From JACVRN01 sp036389255 (GTDB lineage Bacteria; Acidobacteriota; Blastocatellia; Pyrinomonadales; Pyrinomonadaceae), in the NCBI GenBank assembly GCA_036389255.1, contig DASVQI010000006.1, forward strand, positions 124,001-188,000: a stretch of DNA of 64,000 nt, given 5' to 3'. Shown here one piece after another: positions 25,842 through 35,087 of the stretch. The translations under genes and the position numbers were made by a program. Numbering within the stretch: the first letter of the stretch is position 1; each line of letters begins with the position of its first letter. Under the pieces are notes generated by a model. It was not told the origin of the DNA. It saw only the letters and a program-made list of their open reading frames with translations, and did no database searches.

Positions 25842-28105
25842 TCGTCACTCATCACTGCTCTTATGATGCCGGCGGCGCGCGGCGCGCAGGTGCGAGCGGT
25901 CTCCTCCAGCACTTTTCTATGCGTGCGCCGCAAAGAGTGAAGCGTGGCGTAAGCGTCTTCTGTGAGCGCGGCGTCTCCTGCGGAGAGCAGGTGGCAGGAG
26001 AGCGTCATGGCGCGCGGCGCATCGAGCGAGGCAAGGGCGCGAAGAGCCGCGCCTCGGACAGTCTCGTGCTCTCGCTCATTCGACGCCGCTTCCAGAAGCA
26101 GCTTGTGCGCGGACGGTTCGGGACAGGTGGCCAGCACCTGCACGCCCGCTCGCCTGACGGGCCAAGCGTCGTCTTTGAGGGCGGCGCGTGAGACGGAGAG
26201 AGTCGTGCGCGGCTGCGGGCAGCCCGCGAAAGCAAGCACGGCTGCGCGTCGCGCTTCCGGCTGCGGGTCGCGCCTAGCAACCTGAGCCAGTGCGCGCCAA
26301 TCCTTCCGGTCGGCCTGACGGCAGAGCGCCTCTGCTGCCGCCACACGCACAAGCGGGTGCGGCTCGTGCAGAGCTTCGCGCAAGCAAGCTCGCGCTTCCG
26401 ATTCTGTGCCGAAGAGCGCGCCGAGTGTAGTGATGGCCTCTGCCCTCACCCAGATGTCATCGTCGGCAAGCGCGGCCCGTACGGCGCGCAACGCTTCCGG
26501 CGTAGGTGCGCCGCGACGCATGGCACGCATGGCCGCCCGTCTAACTCCGGGAGCTTCGTCCGTCAGATGTAGCGCCAGTGACGCATTGTCACGCCGCCTT
26601 GAGCGCCAGCTCAAGATTTCTATGGCGGAGAGGCGCACACGCGCGCTCTTGTGTCGCTCGGCACGCGCAGCTTCTTCCACGGCCCGCAAAGGGTCTGCGT
26701 TATCCAGAAAAGCCAGATACGCGAGCAGGCTGTCGTCGTCCTCGTCTGCCTGCATGAGAACGTCCGCGACGCGCTCCTTCACGACGGGCGGCAGGGCCGA
26801 AGAGAGTAAGCCTAGAGCCTCCGCTATCTCTATCAGCGCGCGCCCTTCGGCCATGCTCAGGAGATTCGAGAGGCTTTCGGCCAGCTTTGAGGCGCGCTCC
26901 TTATCGAGCAGCTCCGCGTGCTGTTGTCTCAACTGGTCGCGGCCTGCCGCTAGCACCATCAGCGCCGCTTCCATCGTCTCTAAATCCGCAGCCGACACGC
27001 TCAGGCGGGCGGCGGCCTCAATCGCCTGATAGCTTCCGGCCCCGCTCATGGCCGTAGCAACTTCAAGAGGCGGAATAAGCGTCGCGTCGGCTTCGAGTAT
27101 GCGGTTGAGCGCGTGCGCGTTGCCGGACAGATTGCGCAGCGCGCGCCGCGCCGCTTTCATGAACGCCGGGTCTGCCAGAGCTTCGGCTATGACGGGAACG
27201 GCGCGCGCGTCCTCCAGCCAGCCCAGCGCAGCGATGCTCGCGCGTTTAAGCAACGGGTCTGCGGTCATGGTCATGCGGAGCAGGTCTGCGAAGGTGGCGT
27301 CGGCGGCGGATTGTTGAAACAGAGTTCGTGCGGACGTTCGCAGTTGCTCCTGAACGACTGACGGCAACGTGCGCTCGTCTTCCGCGAGCGAAACCAGCGC
27401 GACCAGCACACGCGGGCGAAATCTTCCGTCCGCATCGCGCAAGCTTCCGGCCAGCGCCGCGACAGACTCAATCGTTGCTATCTCTTCGAGCGCGGCTGCT
27501 GCGGCCTCTCCCATCAAAGGCTCTGTGAGAAGCTTTTCGAGCGCGGGGACTGCACGCGAGTCTCCAAGCTCTCCGAGCGCGCCCACGGCAGCAAAGCGCA
27601 GCCATTCGTCTTCATGCTCAAGACTATGAAGTAGCAGGGCGGTCGCGTCCGCGTGGCGCGTGTGGCCCAGCGCGGAGATGGCCGCAGTGGCTATATTCGT
27701 ATTCGCGCTCTCCACGAGCGGCGCGAGAAGCGCGACGGCTTCAGCGCCTCCGACCTGACCTACTAGGCCCGCGAGCGCAATCACGGACGATGCTTCGCCG
27801 CCGGTGATTGCTTCGGCCATAGCGGGCAGCGCGGGCGGGCCTATGCCTTCCAGCGCGGCTATGGCTGCCGCGCGACGACCGGCATCCGTCTTGTCCGACA
27901 CAGCCGCTATCAGCTCACGGAAAAGCTCAACCGTATCCAGCTCTGCTGCGCGCGTCTTGACAAGGGAAGAGATGGCCTCGGCCGCGGCGCGTCTGGTCTG
28001 CCAGTCCTCGTTGCCTAGCAGCCTGACCAGCGCGCGAACGTCAGCCGCAGCACCCGACTGGCCGAGGCGCTCCACCCTATCAAGTGCAGCCTCAAGAGAA
28101 AGCAT
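25826..28105 (-). CDS. HEAT-repeat scaffold protein within the chemotaxis cluster
   Basis: 759 residues, nearly all alpha-helical HEAT/PBS-lyase-type repeats of about 30 residues. Examples are LVRLLGNEDWQTRRAAAEAI, LLHSLEHEDEWLRFAAVGAL and VRAALADDDIWVRAEAITTL. No catalytic domain, signal peptide or membrane helix is seen. Such solenoids bind proteins; in cyanobacteria relatives assist phycobilin attachment, which is irrelevant here. Its place between cheW and cheR suggests a scaffold or adaptor for a chemosensory complex (inference). ATG 28105 directly abuts the ATTCATTG hairpin, and the stop codon lies in the TTTTCAG hairpin. Confidence 0.85.
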   Translation of the reverse strand: MLSLEAALDRVERLGQSGAAADVRALVRLLGNEDWQTRRAAAEAISSLVKTRAAELDTVELFRELIAAVSDKTDAGRRAAAIAALEGIGPPALPAMAEAITGGEASSVIALAGLVGQVGGAEAVALLAPLVESANTNIATAAISALGHTRHADATALLLHSLEHEDEWLRFAAVGALGELGDSRAVPALEKLLTEPLMGEAAAAALEEIATIESVAALAGSLRDADGRFRPRVLVALVSLAEDERTLPSVVQEQLRTSARTLFQQSAADATFADLLRMTMTADPLLKRASIAALGWLEDARAVPVIAEALADPAFMKAARRALRNLSGNAHALNRILEADATLIPPLEVATAMSGAGSYQAIEAAARLSVSAADLETMEAALMVLAAGRDQLRQQHAELLDKERASKLAESLSNLLSMAEGRALIEIAEALGLLSSALPPVVKERVADVLMQADEDDDSLLAYLAFLDNADPLRAVEEAARAERHKSARVRLSAIEILSWRSRRRDNASLALHLTDEAPGVRRAAMRAMRRGAPTPEALRAVRAALADDDIWVRAEAITTLGALFGTESEARACLREALHEPHPLVRVAAAEALCRQADRKDWRALAQVARRDPQPEARRAAVLAFAGCPQPRTTLSVSRAALKDDAWPVRRAGVQVLATCPEPSAHKLLLEAASNEREHETVRGAALRALASLDAPRAMTLSCHLLSAGDAALTEDAYATLHSLRRTHRKVLEETARTCAPRAAGIIRAVMSDENSFQ

Positions 28106-28108
28106 AAA

Positions 28109-28178
28109 ATTGATTCATTGGTTCATTGATTCATTGATTCATTGAAAAAAAATGAACCGATGAATCAATGAATCAATG
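28109..28178. repeat. Octamer hairpin, ATTCATTG family, copy 2
   Basis: ATTCATTG-type words repeat about four times from 28112, then a run of A, then the complementary arm GATGAATCAATGAATCAAT. The element fills the cheW/HEAT-gene gap completely: it begins 3 bases before the HEAT ATG (reading minus) and contains the cheW stop codon (28173-28175). Confidence 0.88.
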
Positions 28179-28706
28179 CCTTCTACGTCGTCGCTCCGTG
28201 CCCTGCATGGCGGCTGTGAAAAGCTCTCGGACGTTGAGCACGGCTATGAGCTTTCCGTCTGTTTGCAGAAGCCCGCGCACGACCGCCGGGCCATTTGACC
28301 CGCCCAAAGGCCGCACGTCGTCCGCGAAGATTTCTATGATTCGTTCGGCTCGCTCGACCCCCAGCGCCAGTTGCTCTTCGCCGCGCAGCGTGATGATGAA
28401 ATTGAAAGAGGCCGCCGCTTCATCCTCCCTCGTGCCGCCTTCGCCCAGAAGCGCGAGCGGGTCTAGCACGGTAGAGATGCGCCCGCGCACGCTGACCGCG
28501 CCCAGTACGCTGGCCGGAGCATTGGGGAGCGGCGAGGGCCGCTTCCAAGCCACGACCGTCTCAGCCTCGTCCGCGAAGACGGCTATCAGCCGCTCGCCGC
28601 ATCGCGCCACTAACAGCTCGCGTCGCTCGCGCGTATCTTCCGCCTCGGCCAGCCCCAGCGTCCGAGGCAAAATCGAAATGTCTGTGAAATCCGTCTTCTC
28701 AGTCAT
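28173..28706 (-). CDS. cheW: CheW-like chemotaxis adaptor
   Basis: 177 residues forming a CheW domain: ELLVARCGERLIAVFADEAETVV at the start, VLGAVSVRGRISTVLDPLALLG in the middle, and VRGLLQTDGKLIAVLNVRELF at the end, the usual five-stranded twin-barrel pattern. CheW couples receptors to the CheA kinase. The last residues (GTERRRRRH) are unusual and partly repeat-encoded. No Shine-Dalgarno sequence is seen before ATG 28706; a TCAGC-word hairpin lies immediately upstream. Confidence 0.9.
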   Translation of the reverse strand: MTEKTDFTDISILPRTLGLAEAEDTRERRELLVARCGERLIAVFADEAETVVAWKRPSPLPNAPASVLGAVSVRGRISTVLDPLALLGEGGTREDEAAASFNFIITLRGEEQLALGVERAERIIEIFADDVRPLGGSNGPAVVRGLLQTDGKLIAVLNVRELFTAAMQGTERRRRRH

Positions 28707-28712
28707 GCCTGT

Positions 28713-28845
28713 AAGCTGTCAGCAATCGGCCGTCAGCTATCAGCAAGAATAAACCAACTAGCGTGAGCAAAGACAGCCTGTTATTGCATGATTCAAGCAG
28801 GCGAGCCGTTTTGGCTGACCTCTGATTGCTGACTGCTGACAGCTT
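28713..28845. repeat. Heptamer hairpin, TCAGCAA family, with 69-base loop
   Basis: Arms 28713-28744 and 28814-28845 (outer ends AAGCTGTCAGC and GCTGACAGCTT) are inverted repeats made of TCAGCAA/TCAGCTA-like words, with mismatches in the middle. The loop of 69 bases is longer than in other empty copies and contains its own small stem (GCCTG/CAGGC). It fills the kinase-cheW gap up to 2 bases before the kinase stop codon. Confidence 0.8.
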
Positions 28846-28846
28846 T

Positions 28847-31800
28847 TCAGTTTGTGGCGGTGATTAATTTGGCGAGAGTTTCCAGCGCGGGCTTGCCGTA
28901 ACCGCGAAACATCATCAAGCGTTTGATGTCGCCCCATTCGTCGTCGCGGCTGGACTGTCGAAGCTGGCGGTAAGCGGCCACGGCATCGCTCTCTTTTCCG
29001 GCGCGATGAAGAATTATAGCCAGCGTAGCCTGAAACGCGGGGTCTTTGCTCTTCTGCGCGTTGCCCTGCGCGAGCTTGAGCGCCTCGTCTGTCTGGCCGC
29101 GCGCCAGAAGAATGTGTGCCTTCGTGTCCAGATATTCCGGGTCGGCCTTGATTTGAAGCGCCTGCTCGATTGCCGTGGAAGCCTGCTCCAGCTTTCCGCG
29201 TCTCAAAGACACCCACGCCAGAAGCGCCTGAGCGCTGGCATTCTTAGGCTGAAGCTGTACTGCGCGAGCGAAGGTGGATTCGGCGTCCGCGTCGCGTCTT
29301 TTGATTTCGTAAATCTGGCCCAGAGAGAGAATCGTCTCGATGTTGTCCGGCTGAAGACGAACCGCCTCTTCGTACGCGTCAAGAGCCTCGGCGTAACGCT
29401 GCTGCGCGTTGAGCGCTTCGGCCATGCCGGAATGAAGGCCGGCGTCATTCGGATTATCCGCCAGCAACTCGCGGTACTCTACTTCGGCCCCGTAATAGTT
29501 GCCGGAACGCACGTATTTCTCTACAAGGCTGCGCCGCTCCTGCCCGGACTTGCCCTGTGATTTCTGCTCGCGTTGCGGTCGCGCAGAAAGCCTTACGGTT
29601 GTGTCTCTGTCTACCTTCGTATCCTTAATCCAAGGGCGAGAGCCGCTCTTCATCACTCGCACGTTGCGAAGTCCGGCCAGCGCCTCTGTCGTCAACTGTC
29701 CGTTCGCGCCGGTAGCGCCGACCTTCTCGTCGTCTATGAAGACTTCGCTGCCCTGAGGCGCGCTGACCGTAATCGTCCCCTTCGCCGCAGATGCCAGCAC
29801 GGAAGAGACATCTTCATCCACGGCTGCCTGCTCGGTCGTCCGGCTGGCAGGGTTAATGAAGCGGCGATAGAGATAGACGCCCAACAAAGAGGTCACGCCG
29901 ACCACGACTAAAAGCGAGATGACGAGCAGTCCTATAATCCAGACTTGACGCTTCGCTTTGGGAGCGGCGGCCGGATGCGACTTGCCTGCGTCCGGCGTCC
30001 ATGCTGCGTAGTCGGGCGCGGGCTTGTATAGCGGCGGCTGCGACCCGTATGAAGTTGGCTGTGCGACTGCCGCCTCACCTTCATCCTGCGCGGGCGCGGA
30101 TGCTTGAGGCGCGGCATTGGACTCATCTATCGCGGCCTTCTGCTCCGGCGTGTAGATGACGCCGGGCACGAGAGTCACTTCCGGGTCGAAATGCTCTTCA
30201 CTCGGCTTTGAGTCTGCGGCCAAGTTCGGCGCGCCGGAGGTGTAGCCGAAGATGCTTGCCTGATGAGCTTCATTGCCCTGCGGCGGCGTGGGCGGCGCGG
30301 GCGGTTCGACCGGCAGCACCTTCTCTTTCGTGTCAGCCTCAAGCGCCGCAGCAGGAAGGGAAGGCGCGGGCGGAAAGTCCTCTATAGTCGAAGGGCTGTC
30401 GGCTATCATAGGCAGCGCTTCGTCCTGAGTCGCGGGAGGCACGGCCTCTTCGTCACGCAGCGTCGTTATGCCCGTCGCCTGAGTGGCTTCGCCCGCCCGC
30501 CGCTCTGCCAACAGAGCCTTTGCGCGCTCCTCTTCTTCTTCAAGCTCACGACGCTCTCTCTCGATTCTCTCTCTTTCGGCCTTTGCGTCGCGCTCTTGCT
30601 CTTCTCTCTCCTTTCGCTCCAGTTCCAGTCGTGCGCGCTCCTCTTCGTCCGCGCGGCGTCTCGCCTCCGCGTTGAGACGGGCCTGTTCTTCGGCAAGCCT
30701 TCTGGCCCTCCCTTCTTCGACACGTCTGGCGGCTTCAAGTTCAGCCTTCACGCGGGCTTCCTCAGCACGGCGAGCCTCTTCCGCTTGAAGTCGCGCGGCC
30801 TCTTCTTCCGCCTGACGGCGCGCAACAGCTTCCGCCTCAGCCTTTCTGCGAGCGGCCTCCTCCTCTTCAGCCTTTCGTCTGGCCTCAGCTTCGGCTCGAA
30901 GTCGTGCCGCTTCCTCTTCGGCAAGACGACGCGCCTCCTCTTCTTCGCGCAGCCGCTTCTCTTCGGCAAGCTTGGCCGCTTCTTCCGCAGCCTTTCGCGC
31001 CTCTTCCTCGGCCCTTCGCTTGGCTTCCTCTCTTTGACGCTGCGCCTCTTCCTCCGCGCGGCGTCTCTCTTCTGCCGCCTGGCGGCGCTCTTCTTCCTCG
31101 CGCCTGCGTGCCTCTTCCTCGGCCTTTCGTTTCGCTTCGGCCTCCTCGGCCTGCCTGCGCGCCTCCGCTTCGGCCCTCTCTCGTGCCTGCGTCTCCGCTC
31201 GCTGGCGCTCTTCTTCCTCCGCACGAAGCCGCGCTTCTTCGGCCAATCGCGTCTCCTCAGCGAGGCGCGCCTCTTCTGCAAGCCTCGCTTCTTCTTCTGC
31301 CCGTCGCACTTCCTCTTCGGCCTGTCGCTGCTCCTCGTCTATCTGGCGGCGCGCTTCTTCCACGGCCTTCGCCAGTCGAATCGGCATAGGCTCCTGCTGG
31401 TCGTCCTGCGTCCGGGCCATCTCGCTGAAGAGTTGCGGCGGCTGAGCAAACGGCAGCACCTCCATAGTGGATTGCCTGTCGGCTCTGGGCGAAGGCGGGT
31501 CAGGAGCGGTCTGCTGCGCCGGGTCTATAGTCTCCGTCATCTGTTTGGAGAGAAGCTGGCTGCGCGTAGTTGAAGCCGTCTTGCCGAAGCTTTCGTCATA
31601 AGCGCGCTTAAGCTCGGTCATGAACTCCGCGACCGATTGAAAGCGCTCGTCCCTATCCTTTGCGAGCGTGCGCATGATGACGCGGCTGATGGGCTCAGGC
31701 ACGTTCTTGGCGACAAGATGAAGCGGCGGGGCCTCGCGCTCAAGATGCTGGCGGCGCAAGTCCGAAGTGGTGTTGCCTATGAACGGCGTGCGTCCCGCGA

Positions 31801-32560
31801 GCAGCTCGTAGAGCGTGCAGCCCAAGGCGTAAATGTCCGTGCGACCGTCCAGCGCCGTTATCCCGGCGCCTTCTCCGAACCACTGCTCGGGCGACATATA
31901 GAAGGGCGTGCCTATAGGCGTGCCGTACTGCGTGAGCTTCATGGAGGCTTCGCCGCCGCGCTGGTTGCCTCTGAGCTTGACTATCCCGAAGTCCGCAATC
32001 TTGATGGTGCGAAGGACTTTCCCCGTGATGGTCGTCTCCTGAGCCATCAGTATGTTGTCGGGCTTGATGTCGCGGTGTATGATGCCGCGCTCGTGCGCCG
32101 CTTGCAGAGCGCCGCAGACGGCCGCCGCAATCTCCATCACCTCGTCCAGCGTCAATCGGCCCCGCTCGCGCAAATCTTCGCGCAGGTTGCCGCCCGCAAT
32201 CATCTCCATCACCATGTAGGTCAGGCCCGGAGTCGAGCGGTCAACGTCGTAGATGGTGACGGCGTGCTGGTGTCGAAGCTTACGAAGCGCGCGAGCTTCG
32301 CGTATGAATCTTTCCGAAAGCTGCTGGTTGTCGGGCGGGCCGAGCATGACCTTTATGGCCACGTCGTCAAGGTCGCGGTGGCGTGCCTTGTAGACCGCGC
32401 CCATAGCGCCTTTGCCGATTAACTCCGTGAGAGAGTATTTTGTGCCCAGGGCTTCCTGAAGGCGCGTGGCAACTTCATCCGAGGCGAGTTCCCGCCCGTC
32501 GTTGGGGCAGTAGGTATGCTCGTCCGTCGTGATGAGATTGCAGTTTTCGCAGCGCTTCAT
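28847..32560 (-). CDS. Ser/Thr protein kinase with long coiled coil, PEGA and TPR domains
   Basis: About 1237 residues. The N-terminus carries a CxxC...C zinc ribbon (CENCNLITTDEHTYCPND). A Hanks-type kinase domain (about 35-310) has the GKGAMGAVYKA loop, AIKVML lysine, HRDIKPDN catalytic loop and DFG. A region of about 330 residues of Glu/Arg/Ala coiled coil follows, then a linker, one membrane helix (VWIIGLLVISLLVVVGVTSLL), a PEGA-like domain and five or so C-terminal TPRs that would lie outside the cytoplasm. ATG 32560 starts just before the zinc ribbon; a GTG at 32647 gives a longer frame. It could phosphorylate ligands of the FHA-cyclase (inference). Confidence 0.92.
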   Translation of the reverse strand: MKRCENCNLITTDEHTYCPNDGRELASDEVATRLQEALGTKYSLTELIGKGAMGAVYKARHRDLDDVAIKVMLGPPDNQQLSERFIREARALRKLRHQHAVTIYDVDRSTPGLTYMVMEMIAGGNLREDLRERGRLTLDEVMEIAAAVCGALQAAHERGIIHRDIKPDNILMAQETTITGKVLRTIKIADFGIVKLRGNQRGGEASMKLTQYGTPIGTPFYMSPEQWFGEGAGITALDGRTDIYALGCTLYELLAGRTPFIGNTTSDLRRQHLEREAPPLHLVAKNVPEPISRVIMRTLAKDRDERFQSVAEFMTELKRAYDESFGKTASTTRSQLLSKQMTETIDPAQQTAPDPPSPRADRQSTMEVLPFAQPPQLFSEMARTQDDQQEPMPIRLAKAVEEARRQIDEEQRQAEEEVRRAEEEARLAEEARLAEETRLAEEARLRAEEEERQRAETQARERAEAEARRQAEEAEAKRKAEEEARRREEEERRQAAEERRRAEEEAQRQREEAKRRAEEEARKAAEEAAKLAEEKRLREEEEARRLAEEEAARLRAEAEARRKAEEEEAARRKAEAEAVARRQAEEEAARLQAEEARRAEEARVKAELEAARRVEEGRARRLAEEQARLNAEARRRADEEERARLELERKEREEQERDAKAERERIERERRELEEEEERAKALLAERRAGEATQATGITTLRDEEAVPPATQDEALPMIADSPSTIEDFPPAPSLPAAALEADTKEKVLPVEPPAPPTPPQGNEAHQASIFGYTSGAPNLAADSKPSEEHFDPEVTLVPGVIYTPEQKAAIDESNAAPQASAPAQDEGEAAVAQPTSYGSQPPLYKPAPDYAAWTPDAGKSHPAAAPKAKRQVWIIGLLVISLLVVVGVTSLLGVYLYRRFINPASRTTEQAAVDEDVSSVLASAAKGTITVSAPQGSEVFIDDEKVGATGANGQLTTEALAGLRNVRVMKSGSRPWIKDTKVDRDTTVRLSARPQREQKSQGKSGQERRSLVEKYVRSGNYYGAEVEYRELLADNPNDAGLHSGMAEALNAQQRYAEALDAYEEAVRLQPDNIETILSLGQIYEIKRRDADAESTFARAVQLQPKNASAQALLAWVSLRRGKLEQASTAIEQALQIKADPEYLDTKAHILLARGQTDEALKLAQGNAQKSKDPAFQATLAIILHRAGKESDAVAAYRQLRQSSRDDEWGDIKRLMMFRGYGKPALETLAKLITATN

Positions 32561-32747
32561 AATCGCGGCCCGCAGATAGCCCCGGGGCGTCTCCGGCACT
32601 GAAGAATACAAAATGGGGGAGCCAAAACGTGCGCGCGAGGCTGACACTTGCCCTTGCTTTCAGCTTTTAACAGTCCCCGGCGCACCCCGCAATATCTATA
32701 CGGGCCATTATAGTTTGTGTTCGCTCTATAGTTGAAGACCTGAAGCC

Positions 32748-32776
32748 GTTCTAACATGCTACATTAATCGTGTCAA
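32748..32776 (-). promoter_or_regulatory. Probable promoter of the kinase-che operon
   Basis: On the minus strand TTGACA (32776-32771) and TAGAAC (32753-32748) are separated by 17 bases. The -35 is perfect and the -10 is four of six. Transcription would start near 32741, giving a leader of about 180 bases to ATG 32560. The remaining 32561-32886 divergent region shows no other clear element. Confidence 0.45.
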
Positions 32777-32886
32777 CGCACACGCTTCCCCCACGACGCT
32801 GAAACAAACTGGCCCGAACGTTGACGGGAATCCGTAAGGCCGTTTGCCGCGTATATCGAATGCAAACTCTTTATCACGAAAGCACT

Positions 32887-34936
32887 ATGATGAAACGGCG
32901 TCTCGTACAACTTCTGCTGGCCCTCTCGCTGCTCTCATTCTCCGGCGCGCGGGAAATTAAGGCTCAATTCGCTTCGTCCACATTGAAAGGCTCTCTTATG
33001 CCCATGCCGCAGGAAGGGCGCGTCAGAGCGCCAGAGCTTAACGGCGCACGCTCTTGGCTTAACACGGACAAGCCCCTGTCGCTGGCCGCTCTGCGCGGCA
33101 AGGTTGTGCTGCTGGACTTCTGGACTTACGGCTGCATCAACTGCATCCACATCATCCCAGACCTGAAACGGCTCGAAGCAAAGTACGCCAACCAGCTGGT
33201 CGTGATAGGCGTTCATTCGGCCAAGTTCGACAACGAGAAAGAGACGGAGAACATTCGCCGCATAATCCTTCGCTACGAGATAGAGCATCCGGTGGCGAAC
33301 GACGCGGACTTCCGTATCTGGAACGAGTACGGCGTGCGCGCATGGCCTACGCAGGTGCTGATTGGCCCGGACGGCTACGTGATTGGCGCTGTCTCGGGAG
33401 AAGGAAACTACGACGCGCTGGAACGCGTGATAGGACAGACCGTGGAAGAGTTCAGGCGGCGCGGCCTGCTCAATGAACAGCCGCTCAAGCTTGTGCTTGA
33501 GCGCGCGAAGGTGGGGGATTTGCCGCTAGCGTTTCCGGGCAAAGTCTTGGCCGATGCAGGCGGCGACCGGCTCTTCATAGCCGACTCGAATCACAATCGC
33601 ATAGTCGTCACAAAACTTGACGGCACGCTTCAATACGTCATAGGGACGGGTGCGCGCGGCTCGCGTGACGGCCCCGTCGAGGGCGCGGAGTTTTATCGCC
33701 CGCAGGGGATGGCGCTAGACGGCGACACGCTCTACGTGGCCGACACTGAGAATCACCTGATACGCCGCGTCAACCTGAAGTCGCGTGTGGTCGAGACTCT
33801 GGCGGGCACGGGCAGACAGTCGCACTCCTTTGAGGCGGACGGCGCGGCGCGCGAAGTCAGTCTCAACTCGCCTTGGGACTTGCATCTGTCGGGGCGCACG
33901 CTCTACGTGGCTATGGCCGGGCCGCATCAGATTTGGCGGCTGGAGCTTGACGGTATGCGTGTCTCTGTCTTCGCCGGTTCCGGCCGCGAGGCGCGCATGG
34001 ACGGAACGCTTGAAGAGTCGGCCTTCTCGCAGCCTTCGGGCATCACGGGTGACGGCTCGCGTCTTTACGTAGCGGATAGCGAAGCCAACATCATCAGAGT
34101 GATTGACCTGTCGAAAGGCTCTGTCGAGACGCTCGCGGGCGGAGACCTCTTCGACTTCGGAGACGAGGACGGAGCGGGCGATGAGGTTCGCCTCCAGCAC
34201 CCGCTAGGCGTCGTCGCTTACGAGGGGAAAGTTTTTATAGCCGACACCTACAATCACAAGATTAAGCTGCTTGAGCCGCGCGCGCGTGCGGTCAAAACCT
34301 TCGCGGGGACGGGCAGGCCGGGACAGGCGGACGGAGCGCGAGGCGTGAGCTTCTACGAGCCCGGCGGGATTAGCATCGCTCGCGGGAAGCTCTACGTCGC
34401 GGACACGAACAACCATGCCGTGCGAGTCGTTGACACAAAGACGCGCGAGACGTCTACGCTCGTGATAAGAGGCTTGCAGCCGCCCGCGTCGCCTGAGAGG
34501 GCCGAAGATGCCGGTGCTGCGACGGGGCCGAACGCCGAAGAGCTTAAAGTCGGTTTGCAACGCGTGATGAGCGCGGGCGAAGCTTCCACGCTCGTCATAG
34601 ACGTTGCTCTACCGCCGGGCCATCACCTGAACGAAGCCGCGCCGCAGCGCTACCGTATCTCTATAGAGAGCGGCCAGAGCGTGCTGGCATTCAGGGAAGG
34701 TAACTCGACCAAACTGGCCACGCACGGCGAAGGATTTACAGCTTCCGCTTCGCATTCCTCTTCGGACTTCGGGCACGGGCCGCGCGGAGCTTTCAATCCA
34801 ACTGACGCTCTTCTACTGCCGCGAAGACAACACCGGCACCTGCAAGATAAAGACCCTTGCGTGGCGCGCGCCCGTAGAAGTTACAACAGACTCCGGCGCG
34901 GCCCGCGAGATTAGGGTTCAGGGTAAAGTAGAGTAG
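32887..34936 (+). pseudogene. Thioredoxin-fold and NHL-repeat exported protein, frameshifted near its end
   Basis: A signal peptide (MMKRRLVQLLLALSLLSFSGA) leads into a TlpA-like thioredoxin domain with a CINC redox centre (Cys 83 and 86 from this start). Five or six NHL beta-propeller blades follow (FIADSNHNRIVV, YVADTENHLIRRV, FIADTYNHKIKLL, YVADTNNHAVRVV). The architecture matches NHLRC2-type proteins. Read straight, the frame ends at 34914 in a tail with no family sense. Shifting frame near 34740 gives LPLRIP...LTLFYCREDNTGTCKIKTL and a stop at 34934-34936, the expected C-terminal domain. So either a real recent frameshift or a sequence error is present. Confidence 0.8.
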
Positions 34937-34963
34937 AACTGTTAAGTTGAGTTTCACGAAAAA

Positions 34964-35070
34964 GCGATTCACCGCAGAGACGCGGAGTGTCGCAGAGGGG
35001 GCGCAGAGAGTTAAGCATTCAACTCTCTGCGCTATCCTCCGCGTTTCTCTGCGTCTCTGCGGTGAACCGC
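34964..35070. repeat. Long intergenic hairpin, GCAGAGAC family, copy 2
   Basis: TTCACCGCAGAGACGC (34968-34983) and its complement (35051-35066) are perfect; with one mismatch the arms extend to 34964 and 35070. An inner stem GCGCAGAGAGTT/AACTCTCTGCGC fills the loop. It lies between convergent genes and probably also ends transcription. It shares its core with the copy at 56-210. Confidence 0.88.
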
Positions 35071-35087
35071 TTCCTGAGCTTTTATGT

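Noticed and set aside
30263..31573. Plus-strand reading frame of 436 codons
   Set aside because: It is antisense to the low-complexity Glu/Arg/Ala coiled coil of the kinase; its Leu/Phe/Arg-rich translation has no family character.
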